Position numbers and translations under genes: made by a program
The notes under the pieces: generated by a model
The model's database searches: none
Told to the model about the DNA's origin: nothing
The model's input: only the letters and a program-made list of their open reading frames with translations
From: Granulosicoccus sp036478565
GTDB taxonomy: Bacteria; Pseudomonadota; Gammaproteobacteria; Granulosicoccales; Granulosicoccaceae
Assembly (NCBI GenBank): GCA_965224525.1
Contig: OZ245050.1
Coordinates: 2,542,001-2,606,000 of the forward strand
DNA: 64,000 nt
Direction of reading: 5' to 3'
Shown here: positions 36,297 to 44,976 of the stretch, piece after piece
How positions within the stretch are numbered: the first letter of the stretch is position 1
How the letters are laid out: the number at the start of each line of letters is the position of its first letter

Positions 36297-37196
36297 GTGT
36301 CATCTGTTGAAACAGCCATAAAACATGCCTCGACCGCTGCAAATATTCAGCGGCTGGAAAAACGCCTGCGCCACCTGTGTGGCCGCGCGGTAGTTGAATT
36401 CGGTCTGATAGAAGACGGTGACCACATTATGGTCTGCCTGTCCGGCGGTAAGGACAGCTACGCCATGCTGGATTTACTGAGGCATCTACAACATGTCGCG
36501 CCGGTCAGATTTACGCTGGTGGCTGTTAACCTGGACCAGAAACAACCTGGTTTCCCCGAAACTGTGCTGCCTGACTATCTGTCAGGCTTGGGGGTCGACT
36601 ACCGTATTGTTGAAGAAGATACCTATTCCATTGTCAATGCCAAAATCCCGAGCGGTAAAACGACTTGCAGTCTGTGTTCACGCTTGCGTCGCGGCATTCT
36701 TTATCGCACCGCCGAAGAGTTGGGAGCAAGCAAGATTGCACTGGGTCATCACGCCGATGATCTGCTGGAGACATTTTTACTGAATCTGTTTCACGGCGGT
36801 TCTTTGAAAACCATGCCGCCAAAACTGCACGCAGACAACGGTCGAGATGTAGTCATTCGACCGCTGGCGTTTTGCCGGGAACGGGATCTTGAAGCCTACG
36901 CACAACATCGCGCCTACCCGATCATCCCCTGCAACCTCTGTGGCTCACAACCGAACCTGCAACGCCAGGCCATGAAAACTCTGCTGGCGACCTGGGAACG
37001 TGACGACCCGTCACGAATCGCCTCGATGATGACCGCTCTGGGCCAAGTTGTACCATCGCATCTACTGGATCGTTCGCTGTACGATTATTCTGCAAACTGT
37101 CGGATCGGTGATGAAACAGCAAGTACCGGGAAAAATAACGGCTCTGATGTCAATCCGGTACTAGTTACTGAGTTTCCTTTAAAGCGAATTACTTGA
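36297..37196 (+). CDS. ttcA: tRNA 2-thiocytidine synthetase TtcA
   Basis: TtcA thiolates C32 of certain tRNAs using ATP and a [4Fe-4S] cluster. The PP-loop CLSGGKDSYAMLDLLRHL is intact, and the cluster Cys are in TCSLCSRLRRG plus the later CNLCGSQPN. LGHHADDLLETFLLNLFHGG is the family signature. The product is 299 residues. The start is a GTG at 36297, which leaves about 20 residues before the conserved core (RLEKRLRHL). Its 3' end overlaps the convergent IalB-like gene by eight bases. Confidence 0.93.
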   Translation: MSSVETAIKHASTAANIQRLEKRLRHLCGRAVVEFGLIEDGDHIMVCLSGGKDSYAMLDLLRHLQHVAPVRFTLVAVNLDQKQPGFPETVLPDYLSGLGVDYRIVEEDTYSIVNAKIPSGKTTCSLCSRLRRGILYRTAEELGASKIALGHHADDLLETFLLNLFHGGSLKTMPPKLHADNGRDVVIRPLAFCRERDLEAYAQHRAYPIIPCNLCGSQPNLQRQAMKTLLATWERDDPSRIASMMTALGQVVPSHLLDRSLYDYSANCRIGDETASTGKNNGSDVNPVLVTEFPLKRIT

Positions 37197-37914
37197 CCGC
37201 CGCATAGGCCTTGGTAAAGCCTTTCAGTGAAATATTGGCAGTTACCTCACCCTGATTTGCCGCAATCACAGTGATTTTGGCTATTCTTCCTCGCTTCATG
37301 CGTCTGATAAGGTCGGCATCAATAGGTTCACGTACCAGACAGCCCTGTTCCGTGCATATCTGAAACGGTGCAGACTCAGCCTTGCCTTTGTCAATCTTGA
37401 TCGACAATCCATCTGTCAATACGACGCCCAGCGGGGTAATGACGTCAAGCACCGCGATAGCTGTCTGGTCGCCAACTTCCAGCGGCTCTGGCAGTTTGCG
37501 AATAACCATCTCCAATACCGGCGTACCCGAACTGTCATTACCTATTTGTGCCATCGCGCATGTCTTGCCATCGGCGGCACATGCGACTTCCCATGCGCCA
37601 TGAGTGGTACGTTTTGCTTCAGCGTCCGTTTTCAAAGCACCGGGTTTTACCGGCTCTGTGCTCAACGGTTGTTGCGCCGGTTTTTTAGCGCCTCCGGGGG
37701 TAGCTGGCGTGGCGCCCAGATCCAGTGTGTCGGCGGGTTTCGCGGCCTCATCCCCAAGTTTGATACCACCGTCTGCCTGAGCGTAGGCGGAGGACCCAAA
37801 AAAACATAAAATCAATCCGAGAGTAGCGGGACGACAAGTAGCGGTAAATGCATTCACAATAGATACCTTGAACTCTGTTGAACGGTGGTGGTTGATACCT
37901 GACTTTCCGGACAT
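37189..37914 (-). CDS. IalB-family periplasmic protein
   Basis: This protein belongs to the invasion-associated locus B family, periplasmic beta-rich proteins best known from alphaproteobacteria; the general function is unclear. A signal peptide ending SSAYA-QADGG is visible (cleavage at about residue 46 of the longest frame), then a Pro/Lys-rich linker and the IalB domain from HGAWEVACAADGKTCAM to the C-terminus. Four Cys in the mature part (ACAADGKTCA, ICTEQGCLV) fit the two conserved disulfides. The ATG at 37914 gives a long n-region; a GTG at 37857, with AAGG eight bases before it, would give a more normal signal peptide. It converges with ttcA with an eight-base overlap. Confidence 0.8.
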   Translation of the reverse strand: MSGKSGINHHRSTEFKVSIVNAFTATCRPATLGLILCFFGSSAYAQADGGIKLGDEAAKPADTLDLGATPATPGGAKKPAQQPLSTEPVKPGALKTDAEAKRTTHGAWEVACAADGKTCAMAQIGNDSSGTPVLEMVIRKLPEPLEVGDQTAIAVLDVITPLGVVLTDGLSIKIDKGKAESAPFQICTEQGCLVREPIDADLIRRMKRGRIAKITVIAANQGEVTANISLKGFTKAYAAVK

Positions 37915-37986
37915 CTTCCAGTCCAGAGCGGCAGTCCTGATCCATAGAGTTTAGGTTTCCAATCGCCGTGCTGCAACAGAGTAGTC

Positions 37987-38979
37987 ATGACCACATGGAT
38001 CGGATTCAAAAGCTGCAATGACACAGGCCTTCACATACCAATGCAAATGATCGAATCATCTCACTGGCGCCTCTGGCTGGAGCCCGGTCAAGGTATGCAG
38101 TGGCAGGCGGCTGCGGTCAGGCAGGACGATGCCTGGGTTATGGTCGTTCCGGATTGCCGCCAGCAATCAACGAAAACCGGATCTACTTTCGATGATCACC
38201 GTGCAGGACAAAGTGAAGATTCGCCATTGCCAGCGGCTAATTTCCACATGCTGCCCTACAGCAATCGCATTCGCGACGGGAAATTCGAATTCGAAGGTAA
38301 ATCCTTCCAGCTTGACAAAGCAGATAGCCATGCCATCCATGGCGCGCTGCGTAAGCAGCCCTGGAAAGTTCTCGAACAGAGCGCCAACTCACTCACCTGC
38401 CACATTGATACTCGCGAACTGCCATCGGTCAACTGGCCATGGCCAATGTCGTCGAATTTGACGTACAAACTGGACGGCAAGCGTCTATTGGCAACCATGA
38501 CACTGGACAATATCGGCAATTCCAATATGCCAGCAGGTATGGGCTGGCACCCCTACTTCATTCGAAAAATAAAAGGCGCATCACCCGTATTAACCCTGCC
38601 CGTTGATGGCGTCTTTCCTGCGGCAGCCGGTGAAATCCTGCCAAGCGGTGCGGCTGAGGCTTTGCCTGCGGAACTGGATTTTCGCTATCCTCGCGCACTT
38701 GATCCGAATCAACGCATAGATTGCTGCCTGTCCGGACTTAATGGTGACGTCAGGATTGACTGGCCCGATGCGGCGCTGGCTTTAAACATGCATTGCAGCG
38801 AACTTTGTCGTTATCTTGTTTTTTTTAACCCGAATATGCCGCATTTTGCGGTTGAGCCTGTCACCAACGCCACTGACGCCTTCAATTTGGAACAGCGCGG
38901 TATTGCGGCCGGCATTCGGGTATTAGCGCCCGGGGAATCTCTGTCGGCGTCGATGGAACTATTATTGGAAACAAACTGA
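37987..38979 (+). CDS. aldose 1-epimerase family protein
   Basis: This GalM-like mutarotase of the galactose-mutarotase superfamily probably interconverts the anomers of a hexose or acts on a related sugar. Marks are NFHMLPYSNRIRDGKFEFEGK at the start of the core, DSHAIHGALRKQPW with the catalytic-type His, MPAGMGWHPYFIRK with the second His, and PHFAVEPVTNATDAFN with the C-terminal Glu. About 330 residues, normal length. A second ATG at 38041 could be the true start, because the first 18 residues are poorly conserved-looking. It converges with the PDZ-domain gene. Confidence 0.8.
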   Translation: MTTWIGFKSCNDTGLHIPMQMIESSHWRLWLEPGQGMQWQAAAVRQDDAWVMVVPDCRQQSTKTGSTFDDHRAGQSEDSPLPAANFHMLPYSNRIRDGKFEFEGKSFQLDKADSHAIHGALRKQPWKVLEQSANSLTCHIDTRELPSVNWPWPMSSNLTYKLDGKRLLATMTLDNIGNSNMPAGMGWHPYFIRKIKGASPVLTLPVDGVFPAAAGEILPSGAAEALPAELDFRYPRALDPNQRIDCCLSGLNGDVRIDWPDAALALNMHCSELCRYLVFFNPNMPHFAVEPVTNATDAFNLEQRGIAAGIRVLAPGESLSASMELLLETN

Positions 38980-39106
38980 GCCGGTGCTGTAAAGCAACAG
39001 AATCAAGCTCCAGGGTCTGACACTGCCGTCTCCATAGAGGCACGCCATATCGCGCCGGCTCCCCAGGAGCTTGCGCGGTAGAAATTTCCGTCAACCCAGC
39101 CGACAC

Positions 39107-40036
39107 TTAACCCGGTCTGATTCGAATACTGCTCAATGTAACGCCCATTGGGCCGCGCGGGATATCAACTATCATCGGTTCATCGTTACGCACGAGCGCC
39201 AACGGCACGTATTCGCCACGATTGCCTGCGCGAGTAGCATCCTGTAGATCGTGCATGTTGAAAATGCGTTTGTTCGCATAGCTCAGTACTATGTCGCCCG
39301 CTTCCAGCCCTGCTCCTTCTGCCGCGGAGCCTGTGATAACCGATGCAATACCTACCCGGTTGGCACGACCCAGCTCGTACAAATAGCGGTCATAGCCTTC
39401 ATCACCAAGTTCATCACGCTCACTTACCTGTTCGCTCTCAAGTTCTTCAAGACGATCATCAAATGCCTCCGAATCGAGCCAGTCATCACGTGTGGCCTCA
39501 TCAACCAGTTCAAGCCTGGACAGCATGAATTGGTCCTTTCTTTCGGTGAATGCCTGCGCTGTCTGCACATCCAATCCGGCGGCAATCAGGCTTTCAAAAC
39601 GTTGTTCAGCGGAAGTCCGCGCTGGAAAACCACTCGCAAGCACATCGCTCGGAAACGGACTTGCTGCATCTCCGGCAAATACCGATGAATGCTGGCTCTC
39701 AAAAGAATTGAGCTCCGGGTTATCTGATAGCAGTGCAAGCTCATCTGCCAGAGACTGAACTCTTTCGACAAGTGCCTCTCGCTCCAGATTTGCCTGAGCA
39801 ATTTCATCTTGCAACCCGCGTAGCTTTTTGTCATATTTCTGAAACTTGTCGTGACTGATACGTGTCCCGTCGCCAGCGACAAAATTTGCAGTTTCAATAC
39901 TCACCGGATCCGACAGCTCTATCGCGCTGTTTGGCGAAATAAAAGGCTTATCCATAGATTCGGATAAATACCGGGTTGCCGCTAATGTGCAAACACTCGC
40001 TGCAACTCCTGCTACAAGTGCTATGACCAATCGCAT
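39107..40036 (-). CDS. PDZ-domain protein with N-terminal membrane anchor
   Basis: A 309-residue protein with an N-terminal anchor or signal (RLVIALVAGVAASVCTLAA, residues 2-20), a coiled-coil stretch (about 55-100, KYDKKLRGLQDEIAQANLE), a charged middle and a C-terminal PDZ domain. The PDZ part reads ASVITGSAAEGAGLEAGDIV with the substrate-binding loop, then RIFNMHDLQDATRAG. There is no protease domain, so it may be an adaptor or regulator in the periplasm. The ATG at 40036 is preferred over 40099 because it begins directly with the anchor. Function unknown. Confidence 0.7.
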   Translation of the reverse strand: MRLVIALVAGVAASVCTLAATRYLSESMDKPFISPNSAIELSDPVSIETANFVAGDGTRISHDKFQKYDKKLRGLQDEIAQANLEREALVERVQSLADELALLSDNPELNSFESQHSSVFAGDAASPFPSDVLASGFPARTSAEQRFESLIAAGLDVQTAQAFTERKDQFMLSRLELVDEATRDDWLDSEAFDDRLEELESEQVSERDELGDEGYDRYLYELGRANRVGIASVITGSAAEGAGLEAGDIVLSYANKRIFNMHDLQDATRAGNRGEYVPLALVRNDEPMIVDIPRGPMGVTLSSIRIRPG

Positions 40037-40269
40037 CTGTGTTTCTCTACCTATAAAGGGATGGAACTCTTCGGGAACGGATCTCGATAGCACCAGCATG
40101 GCATTGTCGAACGCTGTCTGTCTCCGGGGGGACTGTCATATCCGCAGTTGCATATGAACCCTGACCACTAAACAGCCCTGATACAGTTGCAATCATGCCT
40201 GATAAGCTTGGTATATGGAGTCATAACTCGCTGAAAACAAGTGAAACCAAGCGCTTGTAGCGCCACTTC

Positions 40270-40420
40270 GGGGTCGGACCACGACAAATCGACATTACGC
40301 CGTGGCAGCTTTTTACTAAACAGGCTACTTTTGACTGTATTAACGCGCAATAAGACCAATACTTCGTGTCATCAGGAGGAGAATTCCCGTGGAATCAGTT
40401 ACTTGTGGTGGTCCGACCCC
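40270..40420. repeat. REPIN-like inverted pair of the dispersed element
   Basis: A minus-oriented GGGGTCGGACCAC (40270-40282) and a plus-oriented GTGGTCCGACCCC (40408-40420) form a perfect 13-base inverted repeat around 125 bases. This is the layout of REPIN or MITE elements. The right half also encodes the first residues of the glycerophosphodiesterase, whose ribosome-binding site lies inside the element. Confidence 0.65.
40374..40381 (+). promoter_or_regulatory. strong ribosome-binding site for the GDPD gene, inside the repeat element
   Basis: AGGAGGAG is followed by seven bases and a GTG at 40389. This is the best Shine-Dalgarno match I noticed in the window and it fixes the start of the GDPD gene at a codon that lies within the REPIN-like element. 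Confidence 0.7.
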
Positions 40421-41201
40421 ATCGCGGGCACCGCGGATTTATGCGCACCGGGGTAGCATGCTCATGGCGCCGGAGAATACGGCACAGGCTTTTGATTTTG
40501 CAGTGTCTGCGGGCGCTGATGTACTTGAGACCGATGTCCGATTGAGTCGTGACGGCGTGGTGGTTGTGACACATGATGCGAAACTGGACCGCACAACCAA
40601 TGGCCAGGGACTAGTGCGCAACTGGAACATGCGCGATATGGCGAAACTCAGCGCCTGCTGTAATTTCGTGGATTTGAAAGGCCAGTCTTATCGCGGTGTG
40701 CATGCTGGACTCATGACACTTGATGAACTCTTTGTACGCTATCCAGGTATCGGTATCAATATCGACATCAAGGATCCAGAGCCGGCAGCGGCGAAAGCGG
40801 TGGCTGCGGTCGTTGAAAGGCACGCTGATAACGCAGATGTCACCATCGGCAGCTTTCATGCGCCAACATTGAGGCAGTTTCGGGAGATGGCACCGCAAAT
40901 CAGTACTGCTGCGGTACAGTCCGAGGTAGCGGCACTATGGTTTGGCCGTTTTTTGTCTGCAGAAAAAACTTTTCCAAAAAAACTGCCTTACAACTATCTG
41001 CAAATTCCAACACGTTACCGCGGCATCCCCTTGTCTACACCTGCTTTTATTAAAACCGTTCACGCACTTAATATTAAAACAGTCTACTGGACCATCAATA
41101 AAACCAGCCACATGCAAACACTGGTCGACCGCGGTGCGGCCGGTATCGTGACCGACCGACCTGATCTCGCTGCAAAACTGATAGGACGTCGTAAATTGTG
41201 A
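40389..41201 (+). CDS. glycerophosphodiester phosphodiesterase
   Basis: This GDPD-family enzyme hydrolyses glycerophosphodiesters to glycerol-3-phosphate and an alcohol. The catalytic set is visible: YAHRGSMLMAPENT, then ADVLETDVRLSRDGVVVVTHD with the metal-binding Glu-Asp pair and the second His. GINIDIKDPEP holds the second metal site. The C-terminal half closes the TIM barrel (VYWTINKTSHMQTLVDRGA, GIVTDRPDL). It has 270 residues and no signal peptide, so it is likely cytoplasmic. Residues 2-10 (ESVTCGGPTP) are encoded by the dispersed repeat, which also carries the ribosome-binding site. Confidence 0.88.
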   Translation: MESVTCGGPTPSRAPRIYAHRGSMLMAPENTAQAFDFAVSAGADVLETDVRLSRDGVVVVTHDAKLDRTTNGQGLVRNWNMRDMAKLSACCNFVDLKGQSYRGVHAGLMTLDELFVRYPGIGINIDIKDPEPAAAKAVAAVVERHADNADVTIGSFHAPTLRQFREMAPQISTAAVQSEVAALWFGRFLSAEKTFPKKLPYNYLQIPTRYRGIPLSTPAFIKTVHALNIKTVYWTINKTSHMQTLVDRGAAGIVTDRPDLAAKLIGRRKL

Positions 41202-41297
41202 TTGATCTATCAGGCTGGCAAGCAAACATCGAATGTGTGGAACCAATTTTGATACTAAGGGCCATAGACAATAACTAACTGAAATTGAGCATTTATC

Positions 41298-41801
41298 ATG
41301 CACCTGGCAAATGAATCATCCCGTGATCACCCGGATTTCAAACGCCGTAATTTCCTCCTGAGCAGCGCTGGCCTTTCGGTGGTTGCGATCAGTCTGATAC
41401 CAGCAACGAAACTGTATGCGGCCAGTTCGATCTATACGAATTTTCTGAGCGACAAGGCGGTAGGTGGGTATGACCCGGTGGCCTACTTCACTGAAAACAA
41501 ACCAGTCAAAGGTGACACGGATTTCAGCACTGAATATATGGGAGCTCTATGGCTATTCTCCAGTCAGAATAATCTTGAGGCTTTCAAGGCTGATCCGCAT
41601 AAATACGCACCTCAATACGGTGGCTACTGCGCCTATGCAATTGCTACCGGTACAACGGCAAAGGGCGACCCCAAACAATGGGAAATTGTTGACGACAAAC
41701 TGTATTTGAACATCAACAGCAGTATCAGGAAACGCTGGTCAGACAACAAGGAAAAATACATTCCTGATGCGGATACGAACTGGCCGGGTATTCTGAAATA
41801 G
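41298..41801 (+). CDS. YHS-domain protein with a Tat-like signal
   Basis: The first 40 residues look like a twin-arginine signal: FKRRNFLLSSAGLSVVAISL, then IPATKLYAAS. The mature part carries a YHS domain (VGGYDPVAYFTENKPVKG, YAPQYGGYCAYAIATG) with one Cys in a conserved place, of the type proposed to bind a metal such as copper. It has 167 residues. A Tat signal would fit export of a folded, metal-loaded protein. It ends 13 bases from the convergent M48 protease gene. Confidence 0.8.
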   Translation: MHLANESSRDHPDFKRRNFLLSSAGLSVVAISLIPATKLYAASSIYTNFLSDKAVGGYDPVAYFTENKPVKGDTDFSTEYMGALWLFSSQNNLEAFKADPHKYAPQYGGYCAYAIATGTTAKGDPKQWEIVDDKLYLNINSSIRKRWSDNKEKYIPDADTNWPGILK

Positions 41802-41814
41802 ATTTTTATTCAGG

Positions 41815-43713
41815 CTAAGCCGCCGCAGCTAGTTCTTCGCAGCCAAGCGATGCAGCGAACAGATCAAGCAATGCTCTTTCGGCTGGCACCAGTTTTCCAT
41901 CGTGCTGGACAATTTCAATGCAATGCTGAACGAACGCATGCCGAATCGTTTTCGGCTGTACATATAGCGTTTGAAATGCTGCCTCCAATTCCTCAACAAT
42001 GCCTGGTTCATTGCCGGTACGTCGAGAATGTGGCGTTTGTGTATAACACTTGAGCACCCGCTCGAAGTCCTGATTCATAGTCTCTGATGGCGATCCTGAT
42101 GACTCAACCATCAATGAAAGCAACAATGCAAATTCTTGCCCCATTGCATCAAACGTTTTTACACGACGTTGCTCGGCACTTACCAGCTTGGTATCTGTCA
42201 GTGAATCAATTATGGGGAATTCGACTGCCAATTTTCTGCGTATCAATTGCAGTGTTGCGTAGTTCACCAGGTTGTAATCGCCAGTCAACGGCAGTAGTTT
42301 CTCCAGCTTCATCATTACTCGCTGCCGGCTTTCAAGCATGAGCTTTTCACTAAGCAGTACTGTTGCATGTTGAATAATGCCAAGTTGGTCTTCCTGTAAT
42401 TCACCGGGCATTCGCGCCAACATACCCTTGACCTGTTCGGAAAACTCCGGATTATAACTAAACGACACCGCATCAAGAAACGCCTGGCGTTTGATCGGGT
42501 CCGTCGACGCAAACAGTGCGAACAGCACTGCCAGACAACTGCTTTCATCGGGTAGAAGTAGAACGATTCGATCGGACAAACCGCTGCCATTGATGTCCAT
42601 TCTGGCATCGACTGCCAGATCAGTACCGCCGACCACAGCCAGCTGCGGACTACCAACTCCGGTCCATTTAGGATTGTTGCCGGCTGTCTTGTTGTTGACG
42701 CCATCGACGGTAGTTGAATCTTTCAGCGTACGACGACGTGTACGTTTTTTTACAGCAAAGTGCGGATCAATAGCATCAATGCGTAACTGCAACCGCGGGT
42801 GACTTGCCAACAGTCGTCGATACCAGGGCACCAGACTACCAACATGGAAACACAGGTGCGCTAGCTCTTGAGCATGTGGACTGTGTAAAGCACTTTGTTC
42901 CTGCCTATCACGAATCACAGCCAGTGCTGAGGCCAGAGCATACGGATTACGAGTAAACTGGGCAGCTGAAGCATCAGCCAGAAATTCGCGTTGTCGCGAG
43001 AAAGCCGCTCGAATAAGGCTACCGAAAAACACGCCTGCGCTACCAAGCCCACGCAACAGGTAACCAACGAGCACACCAGGGTGCGCATTGTCGTCAGGAT
43101 GCTTTCCTACCAGAACCTGACCAACTTCATCCAACGCATTGAGGCCACCGAGAGCGATCAGCAGTCGCATATTCATCGGCAGGTCTCCCTGCGCGATATG
43201 ACCGAATTCATGAGCAACCACCGCTTGCAGTTCATCGCGATCCAGTAAATCAAGAGCCCCTTGACTCACAACCAACGCAATATTCGCATCGGTTGAACCA
43301 ACCACAAATGCATTGATACTGCTCTCGTTACGTAAAACAAATACATCCGGTTGCGGGTAACTTGCAGCAATGCTGACTTCCGCGACGACGTTCAACAGAA
43401 TTTGTTCATGCTCGTGACGCGTCCTGTCCGAAGCCTGAACCGCGCCATAGCGTCGTGCCAGAACTGCGCCGCCGGCTCGAACATCCAGCGCTCGAAAAAA
43501 ACCGCCTAATAACATGGTTAGCCAGATAAGACCAGTCATTGCCATTGCCGGGACCGATGACTGCCATAGGTTTTCTGTTTCACCTAAGACCATTGAAAGA
43601 ACTGCAATGGTCAAATGAACCACTACAGCCATAGCACCTAGCGCCAGGAAAAAAACCAAAAGCAACAACGCAGATGTGCGACGCGTCGTATCCTGTTGGG
43701 CAAAGAAATCCAC
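41815..43713 (-). CDS. M48-family metallopeptidase with TerB-like C-terminus
   Basis: This integral-membrane zinc protease of the HtpX/Ste24 group is likely involved in membrane-protein quality control. Three hydrophobic segments in the first 75 residues precede the domain. The zinc site is AHEFGHIAQGD (His168, Glu169, His172) with the third ligand in RQREFLADASAAQFT. A further membrane stretch lies between (LLRGLGSAGVFFGSLI). The C-terminal 280 residues are an added helical domain (YNPEFSEQVKGMLARM) ending in a TerB-like segment (IVQHDGKLVPAERALLDLF), which plain HtpX lacks. It follows LemA by 25 bases in one operon, a conserved pairing. Confidence 0.85.
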   Translation of the reverse strand: MDFFAQQDTTRRTSALLLLVFFLALGAMAVVVHLTIAVLSMVLGETENLWQSSVPAMAMTGLIWLTMLLGGFFRALDVRAGGAVLARRYGAVQASDRTRHEHEQILLNVVAEVSIAASYPQPDVFVLRNESSINAFVVGSTDANIALVVSQGALDLLDRDELQAVVAHEFGHIAQGDLPMNMRLLIALGGLNALDEVGQVLVGKHPDDNAHPGVLVGYLLRGLGSAGVFFGSLIRAAFSRQREFLADASAAQFTRNPYALASALAVIRDRQEQSALHSPHAQELAHLCFHVGSLVPWYRRLLASHPRLQLRIDAIDPHFAVKKRTRRRTLKDSTTVDGVNNKTAGNNPKWTGVGSPQLAVVGGTDLAVDARMDINGSGLSDRIVLLLPDESSCLAVLFALFASTDPIKRQAFLDAVSFSYNPEFSEQVKGMLARMPGELQEDQLGIIQHATVLLSEKLMLESRQRVMMKLEKLLPLTGDYNLVNYATLQLIRRKLAVEFPIIDSLTDTKLVSAEQRRVKTFDAMGQEFALLLSLMVESSGSPSETMNQDFERVLKCYTQTPHSRRTGNEPGIVEELEAAFQTLYVQPKTIRHAFVQHCIEIVQHDGKLVPAERALLDLFAASLGCEELAAAA

Positions 43714-43738
43714 GATTACTCAGCTCCGAATCATCGAA

Positions 43739-44329
43739 TCAGGCAAAAGACACTTTGACAACCTGGCTCATCTCGGGAGAATCCACTTCAAACAAGTCTG
43801 CCTCCTTGAACGAAAAAGCAGCGGCGACAATCACCGCCGGAAACTGTTCACGCGCTGTGTTGTAACTCATTACGGCATCGCTATAGGCCTGCCGCGCAAA
43901 AGCAATGCGATTCTCGGTAGAGGACAACTCTTCACTCAAGTCACGCATGGTTTCATCAGCTTTTAAATCCGGGTAAGCCTCCATGACCATATTCAACCGA
44001 CCCATGGCACTTGACAATGATCCTTCAGCCGATGCAAGTGCGCCGACCAATGCCGAATTATCCGGGTTCTTGCCAGCTTCGGTACAACGTGATGCAGCGT
44101 TATTACGAGCCTCAGTAACTGCGATCAGGGATTCGTGCTCATGCTTCATATAGGCACCCGCTGTTTCTACAAGATTGGGGATCAGTTCGTAGCGGCGCTG
44201 TAATTGCACTTCTATTTGCGAAAAAGCATTAAGAAATCGATTTTTCCGAGTGATCAAACGATTATAAATCAGTACGCCGAGCACCAGCAGGGCGACGGAG
44301 ATGAATAGCACAATTGTTCCAGTGGACAT
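43739..44329 (-). CDS. LemA-family membrane protein
   Basis: A LemA protein with one N-terminal membrane helix (GTIVLFISVALLVLGVLIYN, about residues 4-23) and a long four-helix periplasmic domain. Family marks are KNRFLNAFSQIEVQLQRRYE, LIPNLVETAGAYMKHE and the C-terminal DLSEELSSTENRIAFARQAY followed by SYNTAREQFPAVIVA. It has 196 residues, normal length. LemA genes typically accompany an M48 or HtpX-like protease, as here, and the pair is thought to act together in envelope maintenance, though the mechanism is unknown. Confidence 0.92.
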   Translation of the reverse strand: MSTGTIVLFISVALLVLGVLIYNRLITRKNRFLNAFSQIEVQLQRRYELIPNLVETAGAYMKHEHESLIAVTEARNNAASRCTEAGKNPDNSALVGALASAEGSLSSAMGRLNMVMEAYPDLKADETMRDLSEELSSTENRIAFARQAYSDAVMSYNTAREQFPAVIVAAAFSFKEADLFEVDSPEMSQVVKVSFA

Positions 44330-44725
44330 GAATGATCAATTTTTTTATATGAACTCCTGATGGGCATCGGCTGACTGAGAGCCAACTTTAGCTGTTTGCG
44401 AAACCAGGACCAACAGGTGTGAATACTGGCACGATCATCGCTTCAATGGTGCCTACGTGCTGTGTATTGCCAACATTTTGGCAATAGGTGCAACTTATAA
44501 TTATCAATCGGTTAGAACTGTGTACTCGGAATAAAACACGGAATAATTAAGTCTTTATACCGGAATTTATCTCTGAGCACTGAAATCTATAAACAATTGA
44601 TAAAGATTGGGGTCGGAAAATCACTATCTAAAACTACATGCTAGGGTTATATAACTGGCATCATCCAAGTGATCGTATTTTGACCTGACTTATGTAATTG
44701 TCATCAACACTACAGTCTTGATATT
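44330..44725. other. 396-base AT-rich spacer with a palindrome and a repeat fragment
   Basis: No gene is supported in this stretch upstream of lemA. It holds an 8-bp inverted repeat at 44466-44485 and a partial copy of the dispersed element, GGGGTCGGA, at 44609-44617. It is more AT-rich to the eye than the flanking genes and may contain the lemA promoter. Confidence 0.5.
44466..44485. promoter_or_regulatory. perfect palindrome ATTGCCAA-CATT-TTGGCAAT
   Basis: A perfect 8-bp inverted repeat with a four-base spacer lies about 140 bases upstream of lemA. Its symmetry suits a dimeric regulator, but no matching regulator gene is next to it and it could also be a small RNA hairpin. Confidence 0.35.
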
Positions 44726-44746
44726 TTGTCTCTGAGGGTTTGTGCT

Positions 44747-44920
44747 TTGAAATTCTATGAACCAATCGCAATATCGCTATTTACTGTTCTGGTCCTGGGA
44801 ACCAGCTTCATGGTTGGCAAGGGTGTTGGTCTCAAGGAGGGGTCCAGTAACGCGCTGACGCTTTCTCAGACTCAAATGCTACCAGTGTCAACAACCGAGG
44901 CAAGTCTTTCTTCCGAATAA
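44747..44920 (+). CDS. possible small membrane protein
   Basis: A 57-codon frame from a TTG, with GAGG about nine bases upstream, encodes a single membrane segment (ISLFTVLVLGTSFMVGKGVG) and a short polar tail (SSNALTLSQTQMLPV). Nothing is recognised. The non-ATG start and isolation make it doubtful; a longer version starting at a TTG at 44726 is possible. Confidence 0.3.
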   Translation: MKFYEPIAISLFTVLVLGTSFMVGKGVGLKEGSSNALTLSQTQMLPVSTTEASLSSE

Positions 44921-44976
44921 TCGGGATCAAAGACAATCCGATATTATCAAAAAAATGAATTACCGCTCTCCCCTGG

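Noticed and set aside
38978..39075. Long-range inverted repeats (GAGCCGG/CCGGCTC and CAAGCTCC/GGAGCTTG) between galM-like and PDZ genes
   Set aside because: The two pairs interleave rather than nest, so they do not form one terminator hairpin; no T-run follows.
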